Assembly (NCBI RefSeq): GCF_017163705.1
Contig: NZ_JAFIWB010000001.1
Coordinates: 248,001-312,000 of the forward strand
DNA from: Xanthomonas bonasiae
Lineage (GTDB): Bacteria > Pseudomonadota > Gammaproteobacteria > Xanthomonadales > Xanthomonadaceae
Reading direction: 5' to 3'
Length of the DNA stretch: 64,000 nucleotides
Within the stretch, counting starts at the first letter, position 1; every line of letters starts with the position of its first letter. A model generated the notes under the pieces. The model saw only the letters and a list, made by a program, of their open reading frames with translations, ran no database searches and was not told where the DNA came from. Below, in pieces: positions 18,095 through 26,245 of this stretch. A program made the position numbers and the translations under genes.

Positions 18095-19338
18095 GCGCCC
18101 CGCTCCCGCCCGCACAGAGCCTGCGTACGCTGCTGGCGCATCCCGGCTTCGCGCTGGTGCTGGCCTATCGCATCTGCGCGATGCTGTCCTACCAGATCGT
18201 CGCGGTCACGGTCGGCTGGCACATCTACGAGATCACCCGCAATCCGTTCTCGCTGGGGCTGATCGGACTCGCCGAGATCCTGCCGTTCTTCTGCATCGCG
18301 CCGTTCGCCGGCTACCTGGTCGATCACCTGCCGCGGCGCCGGCTGGGCATGCTCGCCAGCCTCGGCCTGGTCGCGACCGCGGGCGTGCTGACCGCGCTGA
18401 CCCACGGCTGGCTGCCGGTGCAGGGCGTGTGGCCGATCTACGCGGCGATCGCGCTGACCGGCGCGGCGCGGGCGTTCCTGTCGCCGGTGTACAACGCGTT
18501 GTTCGCGCGCACGCTGCCGCGCGACGCGTATGCGCGCGGCGCCAGCATCGGCAGCGTGGTGTTCCAGACCGGCATGGTGATCGGCCCGGCGCTGGGCGGG
18601 GTGCTGGTCGGCTGGGGCGGCAAGGGCCTGTCCTATGGCGTGGCCATGGCGGTGGCCGGCGTGGCGATGCTGTCGCTGTTGCTGCTGCGCGTGGCCGAGC
18701 CGATCAACGACGGCCCGCGCGCGCCGATCTTCCGCAGCATCGCCGAGGGCGCGCAGTTCGTGTTCTCCAACCAGATCATGCTCGGCGCGATGGCGCTGGA
18801 CATGTTCTCGGTGCTGCTCGGCGGCGCGGTGTCGATGCTGCCGGCCTTCATCCACGACATCCTGCATTACGGTCCGGAGGGCCTGGGCATCCTGCGCGGC
18901 GCGCCGGCGCTGGGTTCGGTGCTGGTCGGGCTGTGGCTGGCGCGGCGCCCGCTGCAGCGCAATGCCGGCCGCATCCTGCTGCTGGCGGTCACCGGCTTCG
19001 GCCTGTGCACGATCGCCTTCGGCCTGTCGCGGCATTTCTGGCTGTCGGCGGCGATCCTGCTGGTCTACGGCATGTGCGACGGGGTGTCGGTGATCGTGCG
19101 TTCGACCATCCTGCAGCTGGCCACGCCGGATGCGATGCGCGGGCGGGTGTCCTCGATCAACGGCATCTTCATCGGCTCGTCGAACGAATTGGGCGCGTTC
19201 TACGACGGGGTCATGGCGCGACTGATCACACTGGTGCCCGCGGTGGTACTGGGCGGATGCGTGACCTTGGTCGTGGCCGGCGTTACCGCCTGGAAAGCGC
19301 CGAAGCTGCGCAAACTGGACCTGCGCGAACTGCAGTGA
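18091..19338 (+). CDS. MFS transporter (EntS/MFS_3-like)
   Basis: A 415-residue inner-membrane protein with about 12 hydrophobic segments. The MFS_3 pattern is visible in the N-half (AYRICAMLSYQIVAVTVGWHIYEITRNPFSLGLIGLAEILPFF) and in the loop between TM2 and TM3 (GYLVDHLPRRRLG). VFQTGMVIGPALGGVL in the middle resembles the family's TM5 motif. Members export siderophores, drugs or are uncharacterised; no substrate can be given. It is translationally coupled to sufE (4-base overlap). Confidence 0.9.
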   Translation: MSAPLPPAQSLRTLLAHPGFALVLAYRICAMLSYQIVAVTVGWHIYEITRNPFSLGLIGLAEILPFFCIAPFAGYLVDHLPRRRLGMLASLGLVATAGVLTALTHGWLPVQGVWPIYAAIALTGAARAFLSPVYNALFARTLPRDAYARGASIGSVVFQTGMVIGPALGGVLVGWGGKGLSYGVAMAVAGVAMLSLLLLRVAEPINDGPRAPIFRSIAEGAQFVFSNQIMLGAMALDMFSVLLGGAVSMLPAFIHDILHYGPEGLGILRGAPALGSVLVGLWLARRPLQRNAGRILLLAVTGFGLCTIAFGLSRHFWLSAAILLVYGMCDGVSVIVRSTILQLATPDAMRGRVSSINGIFIGSSNELGAFYDGVMARLITLVPAVVLGGCVTLVVAGVTAWKAPKLRKLDLRELQ

Positions 19339-19363
19339 CGGCGCAGTAGCTGCCGCGTCGCGC

Positions 19364-20485
19364 TCAGCGCGCCGCGGCGGCGTCCAGGCGCTCGTCGGCG
19401 TTCCACGCCGCCGCGCAATCGGGCACGTTCGCCGGCTGGGTCAACCCGCCCTTGCCGGCCAGGAACCGGCAGGTCGCCGCGAACACCGCCGGCACCGCCT
19501 TGGAGCGGATCGGCGAGGCCAGCACGTGATTGCCGGCGCCGGGAAAATCCACAGCCTGGCGCAGCGCCGGCGGCGTGCCCAGTCGCGCGAACATCGCCTG
19601 CATCGCCGCCACCGACACCGTCGCGTCCTGATGCTGCGCGTCGCGATAGTAGTAGCCGAGGAACACCGGCACATGGATCCGCGCATAGGTCGCCGGCAGC
19701 ATGCCGCCGCGGGTCAGCGCGGCCAGCGCGCGGTAGCCGTCGACATGGGTGGCGTCGGCCCAGTAGCCGCTGTCGACCGGGTAACGCATGACCGGATCGC
19801 CGCCGTTGCGCGACCACAGCAGCAGCTGCGCGCCCCACGGCCACAGCATCGGCTGCAGCTGCTCGCCGTGCTCGCGTACCAGCGGCGACCACAGCACCAG
19901 CGCCTGCACCTGTTGCGGGTGCGCGGCCACGGTCTGCAGCGCCAGCGCGCCGCCCATCGAATTGCCGATCACCACCACCCGCCGGCCAAGCACTCGCGCC
20001 ACCGCCAACGCCTCGGCGGCGCCGCCGAGCAGGCGCGGCGCATCGATGCCGCGCAAGGCGTCGGCGGCGACCAGTCCGTGCCCCGGCAAGCGCGGCAGAT
20101 ACAGATTGCAGCCGAAGCTGCGCGCCAGGCGTTGGTGGGTCGGCGCGCCCTCGCCCTGGCTGGCGGTGAAGCCGTGCAGATAGACCATGGCGCAGTCGCG
20201 GCGTCCCGGGTGCGCCGGGTCGGCCCAGACGATGCGCGCCTGGTTGTCCGCGCGCAGGCCGGCAGTGGCCCGCTCGCGCGCGTCCAGCCAGGCCTGCAGC
20301 GCAAGCGGATCCTGCGGCACCGCCGGCAACGCGACCTGCGGCAGCGCCGGGCTGACCCGCGGCCCCACTGCCAGCACCGCCAGCAGCACCAGCAGGAGCA
20401 ACAGCGGCCAGCGCGCATAGCGCCAGACGCGGGACGTACGTGGGCGTGGCGGCGGCGCCGCAACGGACACCGGTGCAGAGGTCAT
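19364..20485 (-). CDS. Membrane-anchored alpha/beta hydrolase
   Basis: A 373-residue protein with a cytoplasmic N-terminal tail (MTSAPVSVAAPPPRPRTSRVWRYARW), one membrane segment (LLLLLVLLAVLAVGP) and a periplasmic alpha/beta hydrolase domain. Visible are YLHGFTASQGEG (oxyanion region), the nucleophile elbow VIGNSMGGALAL (serine), and a late GAGNHVLASP that supplies the histidine. It is esterase/lysophospholipase-like; substrate unknown. It is convergent with the MFS gene, 25 bases apart. Confidence 0.85.
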   Translation of the reverse strand: MTSAPVSVAAPPPRPRTSRVWRYARWPLLLLLVLLAVLAVGPRVSPALPQVALPAVPQDPLALQAWLDARERATAGLRADNQARIVWADPAHPGRRDCAMVYLHGFTASQGEGAPTHQRLARSFGCNLYLPRLPGHGLVAADALRGIDAPRLLGGAAEALAVARVLGRRVVVIGNSMGGALALQTVAAHPQQVQALVLWSPLVREHGEQLQPMLWPWGAQLLLWSRNGGDPVMRYPVDSGYWADATHVDGYRALAALTRGGMLPATYARIHVPVFLGYYYRDAQHQDATVSVAAMQAMFARLGTPPALRQAVDFPGAGNHVLASPIRSKAVPAVFAATCRFLAGKGGLTQPANVPDCAAAWNADERLDAAAAR

Positions 20486-21106
20486 ACGCGCATGTCCGCA
20501 GCCTGCCGCGGATGGCGCCGCGCCCGCGGCGACCACAGCGGCGTGGCTTGCGTAGCGCCCTCGGCGCCGGCAGCACGGACCCGCCACGTCGCGGAAGCGT
20601 GCACGACCACGACGGCCACATGCTGCGGCGGGCAGGAAAGGCGATTGGCGAGCATCGGCAGGCGGCGGCAGCGTGGCCGTCCGCCACGCGTCCAGTCTGC
20701 GGCGGCGGCATGACAGGCGCATTTAAACCCGGTCGCGGCCCGGCATGCGCGGCGAGGATGCAACGGCGCAACCTCGCCCTTTTCGGCTTGCGCCTGCGTC
20801 GCCGCAGGCAGGTCCAGCGCATTTGTCTACAACACGCGCAGAGCCCGCTCGCGCACGCCCGCCAGCGCTGCAGCGACGTCGATTTGCTTGCGTCCCAGGG
20901 GCGAACTACGCACGCCGTCTCACTCGCCTGCAGCAGGCGGCGCATGCGCGCGCCATGGCCGGATCGCAGCGCCGCGCTGCCGAAAGGTTCGCGAAAGCCA
21001 TGCCTGGAACCGTTGCGCCCGGACCAGCGGCAGGGTCCTTGACGGAACGCCAGGTTCGCCGCTTGCCTGCATTTTCCCGTGCGAAGTTCATACGGAGAGA
21101 AGTGAA
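20486..21106. other. Intergenic stretch upstream of the toxin-export operon
   Basis: About 620 bases without a convincing gene. It must contain the promoters of the divergent hydrolase and of the hlyD-PCAT operon; no clear promoter was recognised. A good ribosome site (GGAGAGAAG) precedes the HlyD start. Confidence 0.6.
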
Positions 21107-22381
21107 ATGGAAGGTTCGCTTTTTCGCAGCGAGGTGCTGGACGCACCCAGCCAGGCATGGCTGGGGACAGTGCGATTGGCCACGCCGGTCTCGACCCAGG
21201 CATGGACGGTCGCCGCGCTGCTCATCGGCGCCGCGATCCTCGCCTGGCTGTTCGCCGGACACTACACGCAGCGCGTCCACGTCACCGGCCTGCTGGTGCC
21301 GCGCGCCGGCCTGATCAGCCTGACCGCCAACACCGTCGGCGTGGTCGACCACGTCGCCGCCGCCGAAGGCGATCGCGTCGTCGCCGGGCAGATCCTGGTG
21401 TCCCTGTCCGGCGAACACACCAGCAAGGCGCTGGGCAATACCGCGGCCGGCGTCAGTGCGCAGCTGCAGCGCCAAGCCGTCAGCCTGCGCCAGGACATCG
21501 GCGATGCGCTCACCCTGCGCGACAAGCAGGCCGAGGACAACCGCACCCAGCAGACCCTGCTGAAGGATCAGCTGACGCAGATCGACGCGCAGATCGCGAT
21601 CGAGAAGAAACAGATGGCGCTGGTCCAGGACCTGGTGAACAAGTGGTCCGGGCTGGTGGCCGGCGGCTACATCCCCGCGCTGCAGGTCGAGCAGGAAAAA
21701 TCGGCGCTGCTCGCCGACGAATCGCAATTGCGCTCGCTGCAGCAGCAGCGCGCCGGCACGCGCCAGCAACTGAGCGCGCTCGACGACCAGTTGACCCAGT
21801 TACCGCTGGCGGTCTCGGCCAAGCTCAACGAACTGCGCCGGCAACTGGCGCAAGTCGAACAGGCGCTGGCGCAGAACGAAGCGACCCGTGCCAGCGAACT
21901 GCGCGCGCCGGCCAGCGGCATCGTGTCCTCGCTGCTGGTGAAGCCCGGCGCGTCGGTGTCGCTCGGGCAGCCGCTGCTGGCCATCGTGCCCGACGGTTCG
22001 CGTTTGCAGGCGCAGCTGCTGGTGCCCAGCCAGGCGGTTGGTTTCGTGCATCCGGGGGTGGATGTCACCCTGCACTACCAGGCCTTCCCCTATCAGAAAT
22101 TCGGCCTGCAGCATGGCGTGGTGCGCAGCGTTTCGCGCAGCGCGCTGATGCCCGGCGAGGTGACGCTGCTGCTCGGCGGCGGCGCGCCGCCATCGACCGA
22201 CTCGCTGTACCTGGCGCACGTGGATCTCGCCAACCAGAACGTGCAGGCCTATGGACAGCAGCAGCCGTTGCGCCCGGGCATGGCGCTGGAGGCGGACATG
22301 CTGCTGGACCGGCGCCGCATCGTCGAATGGATCTTCGAACCGCTGTACGGCATGGGGCATCGCTGGAGCAGCGGTTCGTGA
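21107..22381 (+). CDS. HlyD-family periplasmic adaptor of a bacteriocin exporter
   Basis: A 424-residue membrane fusion protein of the CvaA/HlyD type that links the inner-membrane ABC exporter to an outer-membrane channel. It has a short cytoplasmic N-terminus with one TM segment (about residues 32-50, VAALLIGAAILAWLFAG), a half lipoyl motif (VDHVAAAEGDRVVAGQIL), a long coiled-coil hairpin rich in Q, L and E (about 105-265), the second lipoyl half (ASGIVSSLLVKPGASVSLGQPLL), and a beta-barrel ending EADMLLDRRRIVEWIFEPLYG, the usual HlyD C-terminal signature. It overlaps the exporter gene by four bases (GTGA). No TolC homologue lies in the window. Confidence 0.93.
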   Translation: MEGSLFRSEVLDAPSQAWLGTVRLATPVSTQAWTVAALLIGAAILAWLFAGHYTQRVHVTGLLVPRAGLISLTANTVGVVDHVAAAEGDRVVAGQILVSLSGEHTSKALGNTAAGVSAQLQRQAVSLRQDIGDALTLRDKQAEDNRTQQTLLKDQLTQIDAQIAIEKKQMALVQDLVNKWSGLVAGGYIPALQVEQEKSALLADESQLRSLQQQRAGTRQQLSALDDQLTQLPLAVSAKLNELRRQLAQVEQALAQNEATRASELRAPASGIVSSLLVKPGASVSLGQPLLAIVPDGSRLQAQLLVPSQAVGFVHPGVDVTLHYQAFPYQKFGLQHGVVRSVSRSALMPGEVTLLLGGGAPPSTDSLYLAHVDLANQNVQAYGQQQPLRPGMALEADMLLDRRRIVEWIFEPLYGMGHRWSSGS

Positions 22382-24591
22382 GCCGCCACGCCGAGGATCG
22401 CAGCGCGAACGACGACAGCCTGCATGCGGCTCGCGCGCAGGGCACGCCGCGGCTGCGTTTCTGGCGCACGCGCGGCTTGCCGAACGTGCTCCAGTCAGAA
22501 GCGGCCGAGTGCGGACTCGCCTGCCTGGCGATGATCGCCGGCTACCACGGCCACCATACCGACCTGGCCGCGCTGCGCCGGCGCTTCACCCTGTCGCTGA
22601 AAGGCATGACTGCGCGGCGCCTGATCGAAGTGGCGCACGCGCTGGGACTGCAAAGCCGGCCGCTGCGGCTGGAGATGGACGAACTGGGCCAGTTGCAGAC
22701 GCCGTGCGTGCTGCATTGGGATCTCGACCATTTCGTGGTCCTGCACGAGGTCGGCAGGAGCAAGGTCACCCTGCACGATCCGGCCGTGGGCGTGCGCACC
22801 CTGCCGCTCGCCGAGGTCGCGCGGCATTTCACCGGCGTCGCCATCGAGTTTTCGAAAGGCCCCACGTTCCAGCGCCAGCGCGAGGCGCCGCCGGTCTCGC
22901 TGCGCTCGCTCGCCGGTTCGATCCGCGGCCTGGGCCGCGGGCTCGCGCAGATCTTCGGCCTGGCGCTGGTGCTGGAGCTGTTCGCCTTGCTCGCGCCGCT
23001 GTTCATGCAACTGGTGGTGGACCAGGTCATCGCCGACGGCGACCACGACCTGCTGACCTTCCTCGGGCTCAGCTTCGCCCTGCTGATCGTGCTGGAAACG
23101 CTGGTCTCCGCGTTGCGCAGCTGGACGGTGATGTGGCTCAGCACCCACTTCAACCTGGGCTGGACCGGCAACGTGTTCCAGCACCTGATGCGGCTGCCGC
23201 ACGCCTACTTCGGCGCGCGCCACCTCGGCGACATTGTGTCGCGCTTCGGCGCGATCGACGCGATCCAGCAGACCCTGACCACGCGCTTCGTCGAGATCCT
23301 GCTCGACGGGCTCATGGCCGGCATCACCCTGGTCGTGCTGTTCGTCTACAGCCCGCTGCTGTCGGCCATCGTGCTGAGCGCCGTGGCCCTGTATGCGGGC
23401 CTGCGGCTGCTGTATTTCCGCATCTACCGCGAAGCCAACCTCAGCCAGATCACGGTGACCGCCAAACAGCACAGCCGCTTCCTGGAAGCGGTGCGCGGAG
23501 TGCAGACGATCCGCCTGCACAACCAGGAAGCCGAGCAGACCGGGCGTTACCTCAATGCGGCGGCCGACACGCTCAACACCTCGATCGCAGTGCAGCGCCT
23601 GGACATGCTGTTCACCGCGCTGCAGGGCCTGGCCACCGGCGCGCAACGGCTGGGCGTGCTGTGGCTGGGCGCGTGGCTGGGGCTGAAGGGCCAGTTCACC
23701 GTCGGCATGCTGACCGCGTTCGTCGCCTACGGCGACCAGTTCAGCAGCCGCGTCGCCAGCCTGATCGATTACGCGATCGAGCTGCGCATGCTGCGCCTGC
23801 AGGCCGAGCGCCTGGCCGACATCGTGCTGACCGCGCCGGAAGCCTACGCCAGCAGCGAACACGTCGGCCCGCTGCCGGAACCGGGCGTGGCGTTCAACAA
23901 GGTCGGCTTTCGCTATGCCGAAGGCGAGCCGTGGATCCTGCGCGAGTGCAGCTTCGCGGTGCGGCCGGGCGAATCGGTGGCCATCGTCGGTCCGTCCGGC
24001 TGCGGCAAGAGCACCTTGATCCGGCTGCTGCTCGGCCTGCTCGACCCGCAGCAGGGATCGATCGAGATCGGCGGCATCGATCTGCGCCGGCTCGGCAAGT
24101 CGCGCTATCGCGCGATGACCGCCAGCGTGATGCAGGACGATCACCTGTTCACCGGTTCGATCGCAGAAAACATCAGTCTGTTCGACGCCCTCGCCACGCC
24201 GCAGGACATCGAGGACGCAGCGCGCCTTGCCGGCGTGCACGAGGACATCGTGGCCATGCCCATGGGCTATCACAGTCTGGTCGGCGACATGGGTTCTTCC
24301 CTTTCCGGCGGACAGCAGCAGCGCCTGTTCCTGGCCCGCGCGCTGTATCGCCGGCCGCAGATCCTGGTGCTGGACGAAGCCACCAGCCACCTGGACGTCG
24401 CCATGGAACGGCGGCTCAACCACGCCATCAAGGCGCTGAACATCACCCGCATCGTCATCGCGCACCGGCCCGAGACCATCGCGCATGCGGACCGTGTCAT
24501 CGAGTTGTGCGAAGGGGCCGCCGTGACGCGTCCGCTGCCGCGCCACGCGGCTCCCATCGCGGCGACGTCGTCCATCGGAGACGCGCCATGA
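22378..24591 (+). CDS. Peptidase-containing ABC transporter (PCAT, C39 family)
   Basis: Cuts double-glycine leaders and exports the cargo. It has 737 residues from a GTG at 22378 overlapping the hlyD stop. The C39 peptidase domain (about 33-160) carries Gln39 and Cys45 in LQSEAAECGLACLAM, His118 in DLDHFVVLHE and Asp134 in LHDPAVG, a complete catalytic set. A six-helix ABC membrane domain follows (about 185-470). The nucleotide-binding domain has Walker A GPSGCGKST, signature SLSGGQQQR, Walker B ILVLDEATSHLD and an H-loop IVIAHRPE. Cargo candidates are the two GG-leader proteins at 28017 and 29662. Confidence 0.96.
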   Translation: MSRHAEDRSANDDSLHAARAQGTPRLRFWRTRGLPNVLQSEAAECGLACLAMIAGYHGHHTDLAALRRRFTLSLKGMTARRLIEVAHALGLQSRPLRLEMDELGQLQTPCVLHWDLDHFVVLHEVGRSKVTLHDPAVGVRTLPLAEVARHFTGVAIEFSKGPTFQRQREAPPVSLRSLAGSIRGLGRGLAQIFGLALVLELFALLAPLFMQLVVDQVIADGDHDLLTFLGLSFALLIVLETLVSALRSWTVMWLSTHFNLGWTGNVFQHLMRLPHAYFGARHLGDIVSRFGAIDAIQQTLTTRFVEILLDGLMAGITLVVLFVYSPLLSAIVLSAVALYAGLRLLYFRIYREANLSQITVTAKQHSRFLEAVRGVQTIRLHNQEAEQTGRYLNAAADTLNTSIAVQRLDMLFTALQGLATGAQRLGVLWLGAWLGLKGQFTVGMLTAFVAYGDQFSSRVASLIDYAIELRMLRLQAERLADIVLTAPEAYASSEHVGPLPEPGVAFNKVGFRYAEGEPWILRECSFAVRPGESVAIVGPSGCGKSTLIRLLLGLLDPQQGSIEIGGIDLRRLGKSRYRAMTASVMQDDHLFTGSIAENISLFDALATPQDIEDAARLAGVHEDIVAMPMGYHSLVGDMGSSLSGGQQQRLFLARALYRRPQILVLDEATSHLDVAMERRLNHAIKALNITRIVIAHRPETIAHADRVIELCEGAAVTRPLPRHAAPIAATSSIGDAP

Positions 24592-24701
24592 GACCACGCC
24601 GGCTCCTGGCGGGCGTCGGCGACGACGCCGCGCCGCGGCCTCCGCCGGGAACGCGTGGCGCTCGCCCATCCCCGCTCCTTTCGCCCTCCACGAAACCATG
24701 A
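24588..24701 (+). CDS. Possible small coupled ORF (37 aa)
   Basis: An ATG overlapping the PCAT stop (ATGA) opens a 37-residue frame, MRPRRLLAGVGDDAAPRPPPG..., ending ten bases before the next GTG start. Pro/Arg-rich, no recognised domain and no leader motif. It may simply keep ribosomes coupled to the next gene, or be chance in GC-rich DNA. Confidence 0.3.
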   Translation: MRPRRLLAGVGDDAAPRPPPGTRGARPSPLLSPSTKP

Positions 24702-24710
24702 GGTAACGCC

Positions 24711-25286
24711 GTGTCGTCATCGGAAGCGTCATCCCTGAAGGTCGTCAACAACTTCGTCGACGTGCAGCATCTGCCGGAACTGGCCAGCGGTCGCGGCGGC
24801 TGGGCATACGGCGTCTACCCGGGCCTGCTCGGCGACGCGCATCCGTCCTGGCACATCCACCTGTGCGGCAGCCGCAACGCGCAGGACCGGGCCATCCACG
24901 ACGACGTGCTCAACGCCACGCCGGGGCTGGAGTCGCTCAACGACGTGTGGCGGCACATCCGCGAAGAACTGGCGCCCGACTACGGCCTGGTCCGCGCCTA
25001 CGCCAGCGGCCACACGCATGGACAGGACGGCGCCGCGCATCACTACGCCAAGCCGTCCGACCAGGAGCGGGTCGCCCTGCTCTACACCAGCACCGAATGG
25101 AAGGACGGCTGGGCCGGCGAAACCGTGTTCTACGATGCCGCGCGCGAATGCATCTCCATCCGTCCGCGTCCCGGCCGGCTGGTGCTGTTCGACGGGACCA
25201 TCGTCCGTGCGTCGCGCGCCCCGGCCCGCGATTGCCCGACGCTGTGCACCACCCTCGCGTTCCACATGCGGCGCATCCGCCGCTAG
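24711..25286 (+). CDS. Prolyl-4-hydroxylase-like 2OG-Fe(II) oxygenase fold, altered metal triad
   Basis: A 191-residue double-stranded beta-helix protein. The family text is clear in YASGHTHGQDGAAHH (99-111), LLYTSTEWKDGWAGETVFYD (124-142) and PRPGRLVLFDGT (152-163). In ordinary members the metal-binding H-x-D and distal His fall in 'DGxxHxD' and 'xIxHAxR'; here they read His110-His-Tyr112 and Arg166 (IVRASRAP), so two of three iron ligands seem replaced. The 2OG-binding Arg (AR173DCP) may be kept. It could be a non-catalytic binder or use other ligands. A GTG start at 24711 follows GAGGTAACGCC. Role in the toxin locus: possibly modification or handling of the toxins, unproven. Confidence 0.72.
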   Translation: MSSSEASSLKVVNNFVDVQHLPELASGRGGWAYGVYPGLLGDAHPSWHIHLCGSRNAQDRAIHDDVLNATPGLESLNDVWRHIREELAPDYGLVRAYASGHTHGQDGAAHHYAKPSDQERVALLYTSTEWKDGWAGETVFYDAARECISIRPRPGRLVLFDGTIVRASRAPARDCPTLCTTLAFHMRRIRR

Positions 25287-25312
25287 ACCAGCACAGCAAG
25301 AGACGACTTCCG

Positions 25313-26245
25313 ATGCAGACCACCATGCCACGCAGCGCGCTCGTGGCGGCGCTCCTGGCCTTCGCCGTGGCGCCGCACGCGGCGAAGGCGGACGCTCTCG
25401 GCCGCAGCCGCGCCGACCCGGGCGAACCGTTGCGGATCCCGATCGCCGACGACAGCGGGCATCCATGGACGCTGCAAGGGCGCCTGTGCCGCCCCGAGGG
25501 CGTGCATCGCCCACGGCTGGTGGTGATCGCGCACGGCTCGCCGGCGAAAGCGTCGGAGCGGCCGGGCATGACGCTGGAGAGCTGCAGCGGCGAATCCGCG
25601 CAATGGTTCCTGCACCGGCACTACGCCGTCGCGCTGGTGCTGCGGCTGGGCTACGGCGCGACCGGCGGCCCCTGGACCGAAGGCTACGACGGCTGCGACC
25701 GCGCCGACTACGCCAAGGCCGGCCTGGAGACGGCGCGGCAGCTCAAGACGATCGTGGATTTCGTCACCGCCCTGCCCGGCCTCGACCCGGACCGCGCCAT
25801 CGTCGTCGGCCAGTCCGCCGGCGGCTGGGGCACGCTGGCCTACGACAGCCTGCCGCATCCGAATGTCGCGGCCTTCGTCAACATGGCCGGCGGCCGCGGC
25901 GGCCACTTCCACGATCGGGCCAACAGCAATTGCGCGCCGGAAAAACTGGTCGAGGCGGCAGGCCGCTTCGGCACGACCGCAAGCACGCCGATGCTGTGGA
26001 TCTACACCGGCAACGACAGCTTCTTCGACCCGGCGCTGGCCGCCGCGCTGCATCGCGCCTTCGTGCAGGCCGGCGGCCGCGCCGAACTGGTCGCGCCCGC
26101 CGCCTACGGCGACGACGGGCATCACCTGTTCTTCGGCCGCCGCGGCTCCGCGATCTGGGGACCGCCGGTCGATGCCTACCTCGAGACGCTGGACGCTGCG
26201 GCGTCCCCACGACCTCCCCGACCACCCGCGCAGAGCACACGATGA
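25313..26245 (+). CDS. Secreted alpha/beta hydrolase (dienelactone-hydrolase-like)
   Basis: A 310-residue protein with a signal peptide (MPRSALVAALLAFAVAPHAAKA after a short lead). The mature domain shows LVVIAHGSP, the nucleophile elbow VVGQSAGGWGTLA with serine, an aspartate region WIYTGNDSFFDP, and a histidine in YGDDGHHLF. Two paired cysteines flank the start of the fold. Exported hydrolases of this type act on esters or amides; the substrate here is unknown. The ATG at 25313 is taken; 25325 is possible. Its stop overlaps the next start (ATGA), so it belongs to the toxin operon. Confidence 0.85.
   Translation: MQTTMPRSALVAALLAFAVAPHAAKADALGRSRADPGEPLRIPIADDSGHPWTLQGRLCRPEGVHRPRLVVIAHGSPAKASERPGMTLESCSGESAQWFLHRHYAVALVLRLGYGATGGPWTEGYDGCDRADYAKAGLETARQLKTIVDFVTALPGLDPDRAIVVGQSAGGWGTLAYDSLPHPNVAAFVNMAGGRGGHFHDRANSNCAPEKLVEAAGRFGTTASTPMLWIYTGNDSFFDPALAAALHRAFVQAGGRAELVAPAAYGDDGHHLFFGRRGSAIWGPPVDAYLETLDAAASPRPPRPPAQSTR

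Noticed and set aside
22495-24732. 745-codon open frame on the minus strand opposite the PCAT gene
   Set aside because: Composition (His/Gln/Arg/Ala-rich without motifs) is that of a GC-driven shadow frame; the plus strand has a complete C39-ABC exporter.
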